A DNA stretch of 64,000 nt from Nepenthes gracilis (Eukaryota > Streptophyta > Magnoliopsida > Caryophyllales > Nepenthaceae), in contig BSYO01000004.1 of the NCBI GenBank assembly GCA_033239525.1, positions 25,334,037-25,398,036 of the forward strand. The letters are read 5' to 3'. How positions within the stretch are numbered: the first letter of the stretch is position 1; every line of letters starts with the position of its first letter. The notes under the pieces were generated by a model that was given only the letters and a program-made list of their open reading frames with translations, was not told where the DNA came from and did not search any database. Shown in pieces: positions 35,080 to 46,130 of the stretch. Made by a program: the position numbers and the translations under genes.

Positions 35080-38000
35080 CTAAATAAAAAAAAGGTTAAC
35101 TGTTGGAATTGATTCGGTAAAGGCAAAATTCCACAATATAATGTAAAATAAATGATTTTTGGAACAGGGGGAAATACTAGTTCAAAACCCTCAACAATCC
35201 ACCTGCACCATTAGAGTGGGAAGGACATATATGCAGGGTAATTTTGCACAAACTAAGAGTAAATAAATATATCAAAATTAAGCATGTGAGATTTTCTATT
35301 TCCCTATGTTGCAGAAGCTAGAGGAAAGACCTATATGTAATGTTCATATAAAATGTAAATACATCACAGAAACACCAAAGCGGTCAGCATTTGATAGATT
35401 TCAAATAATAATATTAATAACAGTAATATAATCAATAATTATGTCTGCAGGTAGCAATCATATCAGCTACAAGTCAGCCTTCAATTTATACTAGTAAGGA
35501 TTTTCATCCGATCAGTTTCAGACCTAAATACATTTTCTGGTACGCTGCCTTTCAATTATTCAGGGCCAAACAGTTCAGCTAAATTAGACCAAGGAATCAG
35601 AATCTGATATGGGTATATAGCCCAGGTAATATCCCAAAAAAAAATCATTCAATTTTCCATTTCAAGCCTCAAAAGACAATGAATATGCAAAAGACAATGA
35701 ATACATGATGATTTACATAGATGTCCCTAACTGATCCTTTCTATAAACTACGGAGTCAAGAAATAGCCTATCTAGAGCTGGAACGAACTAAGCCCTTGTT
35801 TTTTTTCCACTGACCAGGGTGGACTACAAAATAGAACATGCAACTGCGTGAGACATCTATAAGATAAGGTACTTCGGTGAATAGTTTTGGCAGATGAAGG
35901 CAGACACTATGGGAGAGGATGGTGGCTGGGTATGACGTGATTGGTAGTGTTGCTGGCTTAAGTCATGTGATTGCTGAAAGTTGCAATAGATGGTCTTGCA
36001 CCAAAATTCTAGTCAGTAAAAATACGGGCTTCGCAAATCCATATTCAAAGGAGGGGGAGTTGAGTGGGCCGACAATTTCAGATAGCAGCGGAGGCGGCGT
36101 TTGAGGCATCAGCTGTGGTGGTGTGGGTTGAAGTCATCGTCACACGTATGCCAGTTCGTAGGGGTGATGGTTGAAATTGTAGCAGTGTAATATTGCAGTT
36201 TTGGCATCAAGGGTCGGCAGCAGCAATGAGCCAACTTTAGCTAGCATAACAGATTGTTGGAGAATGGGTAGGTCCACCCCAGGACTTATCCCAAATAATA
36301 ACTCAAATTTCCACGTCAACTCTCAGAAACGATGAAAACATAACAATGTTTATAGCCATCTCTAACTAGACAATCTAAGAATCCCATCTAGAAATTCAAA
36401 ATAATCTAAATTTCCAAAAAGTAGAAATACAACAGTTAGATAGTCAAACAGATCTGAAAATAACACATCCTAGCAGTCATATGACGAAAATAACTAATTT
36501 CTATAAACTGTATCAGTGTCCTATTTTGTTTCACGGATTACTCAATTGGATTTTCTACCCAATGACAGAAATAAATTCCACACTCCCTCCAACACCATAA
36601 TGAGTGCTTCAATTCTGGTTCCAACTCCACAACCCAAATCAAACAAGTACGGGAATTCTTGATTTCAATTCTGATTCCACCCTCTTTTAATTGGGAATCC
36701 AATTTCACAGCCAAATCCAAATGGTCCTAGTAAGGGCGAAAGCAATGTCCTGCAACTCCTATCACAGTGAAATATTTGTGGCTTCACAAAATAGAAAACA
36801 CGGTTATGTTTAGTCATTTTTCAACTAGGAGGGTGTGAATCAGCTGTGGCAAATCAAGAGGCATGGCCGTCACGAAATGCACCACTTCAATTGTCATGAT
36901 TGCCTAAAATAAAACTTGCAATCCTACCATGTCTATCTTCACCGGGCCCATCTAAAACCTAGATCATTGTGCGTCATCATCATGCACAAGCGTATCACAC
37001 AAGGAATTTTGCTAACATAAATACTAACTTACAAGAAAATTGATCCCCTACAACAAATACAAAGTATACTCTCAAATTTCTTCAAGATTACAAGTTGAAT
37101 ACAGTGAAATTGAGGAATCAAAGCCAATAAATTGAGAGGTCATGGATTGATCAAGTTTTGATACAGAAAATCAAGGATAAATTTTGCCAGAACTTGCAAA
37201 AGTAATAGATACGCTAATAAACATAGAAAAAACTATAAAATTTGACAAAACCTGATTAAGGGAACAGTCACAAGCATGATTTTGCATTAAAAAATGGGTG
37301 AGAGCTCAACACATTGAAATTTCGGTCAACGCAGTACATGTAAGACTGAATTAAGACAAGTTAAATCTGGCAGCACTCACACTTCAAAATTAACAACATT
37401 AGCTTCTGACTTCACAAGATATACTCATATATCGAAACAAAGCATCAGGATAAGACTAAAACATGCCAAAATCACATTTCGGATACCATATTCATCATAT
37501 GTACGCCAGAGCAAAAACCAATCCATAAAAAAACAAGAAAACCCATTTGAAATACTTGCCTCCAATAATTCTTTTATGCAATATATAAGGGGATTACTTC
37601 ATGACACCGAGGTTCATACAATGCACCCTTGGTAAAAATCATTACTTTCAGTCTTGAAGTCTCAAAGCATCTTACCAACTATTAACATCCTCCAATGGCG
37701 AGACTTAATGCCTGATACCTCTGTTCGGTGGATGAGAGTGAATAGGGGTTGTCTATTGTGACACCAAACCAATGCTGGCTGCATGTGAAAGGAAATAGCC
37801 AAATCTGCACTTTTAAAGCCAACCGGTTCGAAATCGGCACTTTCAACATAAATAAAACACCACAACCGATATCCGGGACTAAATAGAAGACCTCCCTATC
37901 TGCATCAAGTGACCTTGGCAAACAGCATGTATCATTTTCAAAACGCTCATGAATGTTACTCAGAAATCTCCTCGTTTACAAACAGAATCAAGATGAAATT

Positions 38001-41000
38001 TGCTCCAAATGGATAAAGGAGACTAACACAGTGTACCATTCGTTATATACATGTGCAAGCTCTATGAAGTCATGACATACATTGTCTCAAAAGTAAGTAG
38101 GACAGACAGCAGAATATGGCATCTCATCAGCTCAACAGAACTTGTATCAGCAATTCCTAAGTTTAATTCATTGCTGGCATGCAAGGCAAAGGGCATGATT
38201 TTTTGAATAATGAAATCAAAAGGTACAATCCTCTTTTTATCATATCTTACCACATTAGCTAAATTCATCTCTAGCAGAAACAACTATGCATCAACTGAAA
38301 CTTATTTTGCCAGATGGAGAAGTAAGAGCATCAATGTCAAACGTAAGCATAGCAGTAACAACCATGCCTCAACTGAAACTAATATTGCTGAATGGAGAGG
38401 TATGATCATCAAAGTCAAATGTAAGTATAACCTATGACTGCTGAAGCTCATACATTGCACTATTTCAGGAAGATATAGATAAATCAAATCCAAATGCAGT
38501 GCAGTAAAAGCAATCATAACAGTACAATGTAGTCAAGTGACATGGCAGCAGTTACGTGAAAATGTTTACTGAGAAATATATAACAAAAAAATAAATGTGA
38601 CAATCATGATATTGCAAACAGACTGCCAGAGGAATCAGAAATAGACATTTTATAAATACTAAAATAAGGATAAGATTAATGATCAAGGTCTGACCAGATA
38701 GCATGTTACAGAAAGGAAAAAGATGGAAGTATCAAACTTTAAGGACAATACTTCAAACAAACTCAACAAATTCACCTCTAATAATTAATAACTGATATAG
38801 AATATGTCAATACTTTTGAAATGAAAATGTCCAAAAACACCAACAAAGCATAAGAACTCAAATGGAATTTCATTGAAGTCAATTTCAGTATGAACCCTAC
38901 AGAATAAGGACTCTTGGCAACTAGTATACAAAAAAGAATCCAACAAAATACATGGATTCAATTATGCAAAAATAAATAAATAAAAACACTCGTCCACTTG
39001 GATAGGAAGAACAATTATAACAAACATGTGCAAGCATAAATGAAAACAAACAAATCACACTAATCAATATAGTATCCAACAACAGTTAAACCACCATCAT
39101 TAAAGGCAGTTTATACCTGATTCATGACCTCCTTTATGAGTTCCCTAGCAGTCTCAACTTGTTTTCTATCCCCACTCACTCGTACTGTCCTCTCTTTAGA
39201 TTTATTTCCATCAGGAAAATGCAGTGGTATAAGCTACAATAAAAAAGAAAATAAAATGAAAAATACAATTATCTATGCGCATAAGAGCACATATATTTTG
39301 CAAATAACAAGTTTAATCCCCATTATTTAAAGCCTTCATTTTAGCTTGCCCCTTAAAGCAAAGTCACATAGACATGAACTACCTGGATCCGTGCTCCTGA
39401 TCTTGTTTGCAAACTTTTTATTGTATCCCCACCTTTGCCTATGATTATCCCAACCTGGAACAGAGGACTAATTTTTTTTAAATAATCCATTTAATGGAAA
39501 TTGAAAGCAGGAACACTGATTAAACTTGGGACAACTTCGCGGCCAACTACATAAACAAGACAGCCACCTTCTTGTTTGGAACTTGTATCTGAATTTCTTC
39601 TTCTGCTCCTGCAGCCACTGTCATAGTGAATCCCCTAGCCCCAAGGGAAGGTGAGGCTCCAGCATCAGCCTGCAAAAGAACAGGCTATCATGCGAACATG
39701 CCATGAGACAGTAAACAAAAATCTAATCAAGAATTTTAAATGTGCAAACATGAGAAAGAAAAGCATTCATGTGCATTTAGACAAATGGGAATTGCCATAA
39801 ACAAACTGTCAAGATCCTTTAAGGCTGTACCAAACCTTTGCTATGAGGTCCTTTATCAGCTTTTCTGCCTTGTTTATATTTTCAGGCATTCCTACAAGTA
39901 CCACTGCCCTGGTAGTAGAACATGGATCAGCATCAGCATCCCTTGTGATCTGAATTTTTGCACCAGAATTGTACTGCAGAAATCTAATCGTATCTCCAGC
40001 TTTGCCAATAAGAACCCCAACCTGCAAAGTAGTTGATGTCATCAGTAGCAAATGGTTAAACAAACAATTTCAGCTCCATTCAATTAGTTAAAACAACCAA
40101 AAGTTTGCATTATTTCAAACTGACATGCTATTTTTTTTAGTAAATTCTTTGATTAGTTCAGTCACTTGGTGAATATTCATGGGAGTTTTATGCAGATGCT
40201 CATTGTCTTTCTTAAAGATTTGATTAATAAAAATCCTTAGATTTTTCCCGTATAAAAGACAGCAAAATTTTCAATAATTGTAGGAAATTTCTTGAAATAT
40301 ATTACTTCTACCATTCTTCCTACATTTTCTTTAACCTTTTTTAAAATTACACAGAATATTTCAAATTAAAGGTCTTTTGGTTGTTAGCAAATTGACCTTC
40401 TAGAAGAAATCAAAGACCGATTCGTTCTCTCTGGGAAGTAAAAAAAAAAAATTACTCAATTACCTAATTAATAGTAATTCAATCACTTTGAGAATATGGG
40501 AGTATTAGCCAGATGTTCATAGTATTTCTCAAAGAGTTAATTAATAAACTTATTTGTTAGATTTTCCCTCTAGAAAAGGCAGCAATTTTTTCAACAATTG
40601 TAGGAAATTTCTTAAAATATATGACTTAAAACAATCTTCTTATACTTTCATTGAGCGTTTTTTTTTTCTTTTTGCATAGAATATTTTAAATTTAAAGGTT
40701 TTTTGCTGTAACCAACTTGATCTTCTAGAGAAAATCAAAGACCAATTGCCATCCCTCCTGAGAAGTAAAGAATTACCCAATTACCTAATTAATAGTAATT
40801 GCATAATAGGCAGGTGAATGACACTTTTATTGATATCTAAGGCACTCATGAAAGAGTATAGCGCGCTTTGAAGAAAGCAACAGCACATTATATAAACAGA
40901 TTAGTTGAAACAAGAAAAAGCTCATAGTATTCAATGCATAGATATTGAACAAATGCCTGTTCCTAAACGCACTCCTCTTTTTCTTTTTTTTTTCCGCTTT

Positions 41001-42769
41001 TTTTTTTTTTAATTTCTGTGAATTGCATTCCCCTCTCATTTGCAACAACTGATGAAAATCTATCATGTGTTGACTCCTGCTGATGTTCCCGACAGTGGCT
41101 GTGGTGACCCAAACCATCACCTCTCCAAGAAACCAATGGTAAATAAGAGTGACCTTGCTGGTGACAGGACAGCCACACGTACAACTCAAATTCAGATGAA
41201 TCTTGTCATTGCATAATAAGATTCTTTCTTTTGGCCGTTATTGGGTTTGTGATTGATGTTGGTGTAACTATCCTTGTCTGCATATATGATTTACAGTCCC
41301 CTAATTTAGTCACCCAGATTGCAAATATAGCCAGCTGGAGTACAATCATACAGAAAACTGGAGCACATGATCCAGTTCATGGTTCTAGGGGAATGTCCCA
41401 TCTAGGTGACAGTGCATGAAACTTAGAGACAAAACTATGAATGCCCTAGGCTGAATCAATAGATTGTGTTAAAAAAAGAACAGAAGCAATAATCCTTAGC
41501 TTAGATCTGGACAGGGCACCTTATTATTAGGAACCTCCATCTCCCGGGAGATGATCTGAGTCGTGGATTCAGGATTGTGCTTCCCAGAAGTAAAATCTCC
41601 TAGTCGAGGCAATTCTACAGCCAACTCGTGAAGCTGATCTTGAGGAGGTTTCTCAGTGTCTTCCAAAGGGTTGTTCTCTGAACATGGTGGTTGAGCTTCA
41701 TCCAGCTGAGAATTATCAGCAAAGGACAGTTGGGCATCCTCTTTGTGCTCAGTCTCGGTGGCAGGTTGCGCCTCATGCACCTCCTGCACAGCTTCCTGAG
41801 GTGAATGCTGCTCATTCTCGAACGGGTTATCAGTTGAAATTTCTTCAGCATTTTCCTCTGCTAGCTTAGCTCTCTTCTCAGCTTGAGATTCATTCTCACA
41901 GGCTTCTTCCAGAGAATTGTGATTAACCCACATTGACAAACATAATTAATACACGCATATCAATGATAATAAGTGCCAAAACCAAGTAGAAAATTAAAAA
42001 AAAAATACGAACAGTGAGAAATCTAATTTCAGGATAGAAATACACAGCAGCATAAAAACTATATTATATGTAATAAGTGAACGAGTATAAAGAATACTAA
42101 ACGACACAGAAAACTGTTCGTCAATCTTTCAACGACACATCTTTACCACGACCATTTGCATCTACAGAAAATTTCTCTAGATAATAAGAACAATTTTTCT
42201 GCATAGAGTGGCGACGAGAACAAGTTTCCCTTACAATCATCCTCAGAAAAAGAAACAAAATATAACAATAATAAGCAAGAATGCGAAAAGTTTCATTTCT
42301 CAGAGCTCATTATTAGTCTACGAAGACTGCAGAATCCAAGGCTCCAATGTGGACCTTCAAAAGGTTAATCTAGAAGACAAAACCATGGAAACCTGCTTCT
42401 ACAAAGAAGTTTATCCTCTTTGCAAACCTTATCTCCCTTCATCATTTCCACTAATCTTTCCAAAACATCCAACTGAAAAGGGTTTCTCTATAAAAATCAA
42501 GGAAGACGTCAAAAAAAAAGAGGAGAAATACCTGAGCCCTCATGCTTGTCGTCCAAACGAGGCCGTTTAACTTCAATTGTATCAGGAACAACTTCAACCG
42601 GAAGCTTCTCATCCTTCCGCTCACAGTCCATTTCCAAGTTCGATTCAACCACTTTATGTTCCTCCAAAATAGCCGGTTCAGGTGCTTCTGGTTGCAGATC
42701 CTCCTGCCTCCTCTTTTGGTTATCCACCGATGCCGAAGGGCACACCACCAGAACCTCCTCTTCTGCCAT
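33871..42769 (-). CDS. Two-KH-domain RNA-binding protein, FUBP-like, with prion-like C-terminus (769 aa)
   Basis: Exons on the minus strand: 42769-42532, 41905-41520, 40021-39836, 39669-39568, 39454-39383, 39233-39117, 35079-33871 (TGA at 33873-33871). They sum to 2310 nt in one open frame, and all but the 41905 acceptor are unambiguous. Residues 1-208 are acidic and Glu/Gln-rich with a KRAKLAEENAEE patch. KH1 begins about residue 200 with VGVLIGKAGDTIRFLQ; its GxxG loop is GKAG. KH2 begins about residue 297 with VGIIIGKGGDTIKSLQ; its loop is GKGG. Both loops are intact, so both domains should bind single-stranded RNA or DNA. Residues 368-769 are a Pro/Gln/Tyr/Gly/Ala tail without a fold. Plant homologues are annotated as far-upstream-element-binding or KH-domain proteins; the target RNAs are not inferable here. 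ATG is set at MAEEEVLVV because the upstream extension is non-acidic and unlike the family. Confidence 0.92.
35080..39116 (-). other. Large intron 6 of the KH gene
   Basis: About 4.0 kb between the exon ending EVMNQ and the prion-like exon. It is AT-rich and holds no recognisable coding motif. A segment around 36540-36730 with ATTGGGAATCCAATTT and AAATCCAAATGGTCC has the flavour of hAT-type MITE ends, but I cannot pair the termini. Around 38280-38410, an AACTATGCATCAACTGAAAC / AACCATGCCTCAACTGAAAC pair forms a small local duplication of about 70 bp. Confidence 0.5.
39383..40021 (-). other. Exons encoding KH1 and the start of KH2
   Basis: The exon 40021-39836 carries KH1 almost whole, from the GXXG helix pair to ENINKAEKLIKDLIAK. 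Exon 39669-39568 is a linker with GARGFTMTVAAGAEEEIQ leading into the first KH2 strand. Exon 39454-39383 carries the KH2 GKGG helix pair. All three have intact GT-AG ends in phase 0, so each could be skipped without a frameshift. Confidence 0.88.
40155..40802. repeat. Two-copy tandem duplication, about 325-bp period, in KH gene intron 2
   Basis: The left copy (about 40155-40480) and right copy (about 40480-40802) share, in order, TCA(G/A)TCACTT, a GATGCTCAT/GATGTTCAT stretch, CAATAATTGTAGGAAATTTC / CAACAATTGTAGGAAATTTC, AATCAAAGACC and ACCTAATTAATAGTAATT. CAAAGACC recurs at 40411 and 40736. The copies have diverged considerably. Confidence 0.8.
41906..42531 (-). other. Intron 1 of the KH gene
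   Basis: A phase-1 intron with a GTATTT donor after the EGS codons. The acceptor was set at CTCTGGAAG because it is the first AG in the right phase. An alternative in-phase AG a few codons downstream (before CTGAGAAG) would give a slightly shorter protein. No gene is seen inside. Confidence 0.6.
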
Positions 42770-43019
42770 TTTCAGATCCAATGCTGCCAAAACACTCACC
42801 AAAAGACGTGAGATTATTGGACCAGGGTTCAGAGAGAGAAAGGGCGTTAGAGAACTGCGAAGAAGATTGGATTGCAATATACATAAGCGATGGTTGGGCT
42901 TGTGCCCTTAAACAGATGTACCTCAGATACTTGGTAGAATCCCAATAGGGTTTGGACTATCCGCAGGGAGTGAGCTTTTCACTACGAGTAGGGTTCCGGC
43001 TTTTGAGGTTGTCTGGATC

Positions 43020-43370
43020 CCAAACACAAACACAAACCCCCAACAGAAAGCATCAAACCCTAAACCCATAATCTTAAGCCCTAAAACCATAATTCTTAAC
43101 CCAAATCACACAACACTAAAACATAAATCCTAAACCTTTAACTTAATATCCTAAACCCTAAACCCTTAACCCAAAATTCTAAACCCTAAACCATAAACCA
43201 TAAACTTCAAACTCTATATATTAAATTAAGAACATTAAACCATAAACACTAGATCATATATCATAAACTCTAAATGTTAATCCAAAAATCATAAACCTTA
43301 AACCCGTCGTCGTTAACCTTAAATCCTAAATATTAAACGTTAAATCCTAAACCCTACATTCAAGTCATAA
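43020..43370 (+). repeat. Degenerate interstitial telomere-type repeat (CCCTAAA-like)
   Basis: About 350 bp in which AAACCCTAAACCC, CCTAAACCCTAAACCCTTAA and variants such as AACCATAAACC and AATCCTAAA recur every seven to nine bases. The plant telomere unit is CCCTAAA. Exact units cluster at 43064-43073, 43151-43166 and 43179-43189 and decay to the right. It starts about 250 bp upstream of the KH gene's ATG. Confidence 0.8.
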
Positions 43371-43384
43371 TTTAACAAATATCA

Positions 43385-43389
<5 letters not shown>

Positions 43390-43416
<27 letters not shown>
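43390..43416. repeat. (AT)n microsatellite
   Basis: An uninterrupted AT dinucleotide run of 26-27 bp directly after the telomere-like tract. A second, shorter AT run is near 43826-43845. Confidence 0.9.
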
Positions 43417-44639
43417 TGCGGTCAATAAGATAGAGATCATCAAAATATTAAACCATCCAATATAAAGACATTTTTCAATGTTGGTTATCTAGTAACAAAA
43501 GCGATTCCATAGACATTTGCTTTTGCGTCTCTCTAAAATTATAATTATAGTAAAATCTTATTTTTTTAGTACACGAATTCTCTATAATAAAAAATTAAAA
43601 ACTTATTATTCAACAATATAACATAACTTATATATTCGTATCGAATTATTACAAAAACTCTCACTTACATCAATTGTCTTGAATGCCCTATATGAGGTTA
43701 TATATCATTAATTAAACTTAGGGATCACAATTAGTAACACTAGGCCGAAGCCCTTAGATAAATACTAGAAATAAGTAAGGGTTACAGTTTGTATTGCGAA
43801 GTCGGTTCCACATCCTATACAACATATATATATATATATATATAATGTTAATATATATGTAAATTTCAATAAGTTTTTTAATATTTTTTGTATTATACTA
43901 TATTTTTTTTACTTAATTAAAATTTCAAAACACTATTTTTGGCTAATATTAAATCTTAAAGTGATTTATGCATATGCTACATATAGTTTGTGATGGTTTT
44001 AAGTGTATAATCTTTGATGTTAGGGCACAATTTTTTTATCATTATTGAGGTGAAAGGATATTGTAATTAAAACTTAATCCATATAAATTTATATTTAATA
44101 TTAGTTTAATCTCATATTTCTAATCTACTAGTTCAACCTTACAAAAATAATAACAACAAAAATACACATCTATAAATTTTATACAATCAAAATTAATTCA
44201 TACACTTTCGATTTTCTAAATCGTCATGTGTTTCATTCTAACTTGGCTAATATGCTTCCAAATTACTTATGTTCTTAGAGTGAACCATAATCTCATTTTC
44301 ACCCTAATTTACAATTCAAGTGCATTAGTTGTTTATTTGATTGTTTTCTTCTTCTTCTTCTTCTTTTTTCCCCTCAATACCTCTCTTATCTCAAAGATAT
44401 GCTTGCTTGCAATATATTAATTAAATCCATGTAAGCCTTGGATCTCACAACTACTAACTAGCAAATTGTTAATATTTGTTACTGTCAATGTCTTATTTTT
44501 CATGTTGCTGCTATATTTTTATTTTCACATACTTCGATAACTCTAATGTTGTTGTCTTGGTATTATATTATTGATACCGAGTATATGAAATGCTATTCAT
44601 CTAGATTCAGTTTTCTAGTCATAACACCTTACATATGTG
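43417..44639. other. AT-rich intergenic spacer
   Basis: No gene recognised. It contains a (TTC)n microsatellite at about 44346-44365 inside pyrimidine-rich text. This may be the remains of the 3' end of the neighbouring LINE, but no poly-A tail can be seen. Confidence 0.5.
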
Positions 44640-45030
44640 AAGGTCCCCATTAGGTCTTTGCAATCCCAAAGCAGCCCCAGTTTGGATCTTCTCTGTCGAT
44701 ATCCTCCTGAATCTTGCATATAGTAGGAATAGAGTTGGATTCAACAATAAGTTTTTTCAAACCCATCTTCCATGCGACTAGGAGCACAATAAATTGGCTT
44801 TGACATCTGCATTTAATTTTTAAGTAATGCCAAGGAAGCCCGAGAACCCAATAATTCAGTTTCCTTCATCATTTTTGCTGCATCCACCATTGCTACAATA
44901 ACCATCCTATGCCATGCAAGCATCTGCGTTGATTTTGATCCAATCCTTAGCCGGTGAGTAGCCGACTTAGGCTGGCTTTGTTGGTCTTTTGGGGGTAAGT
45001 TCCAAGTTGGTGAAGTGTGTTAAGGTTCAA
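44640..45030 (-). pseudogene. LINE RNase H domain remnant
   Basis: The minus strand from about 44960 reads DWIKINADACMA, then VIVAMVDAAKMMKETELLGS, ASLALLKN and SKLGLLWDCKDLMGTF. This fits the plant LINE C-terminal RNase H (WxKINVDA..., the region around E in the ELxA helix). The first Asp of the DA motif is present and the later catalytic block is degraded. Confidence 0.7.
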
Positions 45031-45680
45031 CTCAGATATACACAACTTGGTGCAGCGAAATAAAATTCAAATATTTCTGTCACCAAAATTGAGAGTATAA
45101 AAAATACAATAATATACAATGATTTTTAAAGTGAAAAACCCTTTTCAATTAAGAAAAAAATCACATGATAAACTCTAAACAAATCTACTATAAAAATGCC
45201 GATTACAAGAACCCCCTTCAAAATCTCTTCACTACAATCCCAAGCGAAGAATTGGTGAATACAGCCCCCTCAACACACTCAACAATCTATAAGAGAAATA
45301 TAATAAAAAATAAGAATAACCAAACGAAAATACACTTCTAGAAATCACCTCTAGAACGACATATCCGACTTTGTCGAAAAACGGAACTCAAATAGAATCT
45401 CAATCAAATGTCGAATCTCTTCTTCTTCCTCTTCTCTCCTCTCTCTCTCTGTGTGCGACACTCCTTGTATAAGAATGATTTCAGAATTAAATCCTAAAAC
45501 GAGTTCAACGCGTTTTATATTGCGAACAGCACTCGAGCACCGAATAGACGCGACTCAAGCGTAGGCACCACTGGAGTGCGGCTCAAGCGCTATCAATCTA
45601 GAATCCGCGCTTCTGGAATTCATATCGCGCGCGAAAACTCCAACCCTCGCACGACCTTCCGATGACCTTTCATTTATTGT
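45018..45680. mobile_element. Unidentified insertion splitting the LINE
   Basis: This block has a different composition from the LINE and interrupts it between zf-RVT and RNase H. Left part: TTCAACTCAGATATACACAA, GGTGCAGCGAAATAAAA. Middle: a CT-rich run (45441-45459). Right: GC-rich text with GCGCGCG near 45628. It resembles LTR or TRIM-type sequence in style, but I cannot identify the family or find target duplications. A 7-bp TGTTAAG at 45018 may mark the left end. Confidence 0.45.
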
Positions 45681-45879
45681 GATACCTACAAGAGAGTGAC
45701 CAAAACCTAAAGTGAATGTTGTCAAGCTCTTCTGCCAGTGACCAGGTTGCTTTGTTTGCTGGACATACTCCATCACTTCCGGATGAGCCAAAGGGTGGCG
45801 AGAACTAAATTGGCAGGAGTGCATTTACTTTTGCCGAGAAGCTTTTGGGCAATCCACTCCTACACGAGAATGTGTTGAT

Positions 45880-46130
45880 AGGAAGCTAAGAAAATTTTTC
45901 TGGGTAAGCTCCTCTAGATTCGAACAGCCCTTTTGTACTCACAAAGATGTGACTTACGGTTCTAGGAGCCCGCAATGGATGCATTTCCCGAAATCTGAAT
46001 GATGCCTTGTTTCCCTTCACGTGTTGGTGAGCAGTTTGCCTTTCATCACAAGCCAAATGAAAATTTTGAATTTGGGTGGGTATCCAAGCTTCCAGACCCT
46101 CTCCCAGTATCCCATGAGCATTCTGTCATC
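45880..46130 (-). pseudogene. LINE zf-RVT region remnant
   Basis: The minus-strand frame reads KFKIFIWLVMKGKLLTNT followed by Arg/Lys-rich text and Cys/His remnants. This is the KIKxFxWLxxxGRLLTN zinc-binding segment downstream of the reverse transcriptase. Confidence 0.65.

Noticed and set aside
42208..42948. Plus-strand open frames over the first KH exon
   Set aside because: They are antisense to the MAEEEVLVV exon and show no family resemblance.
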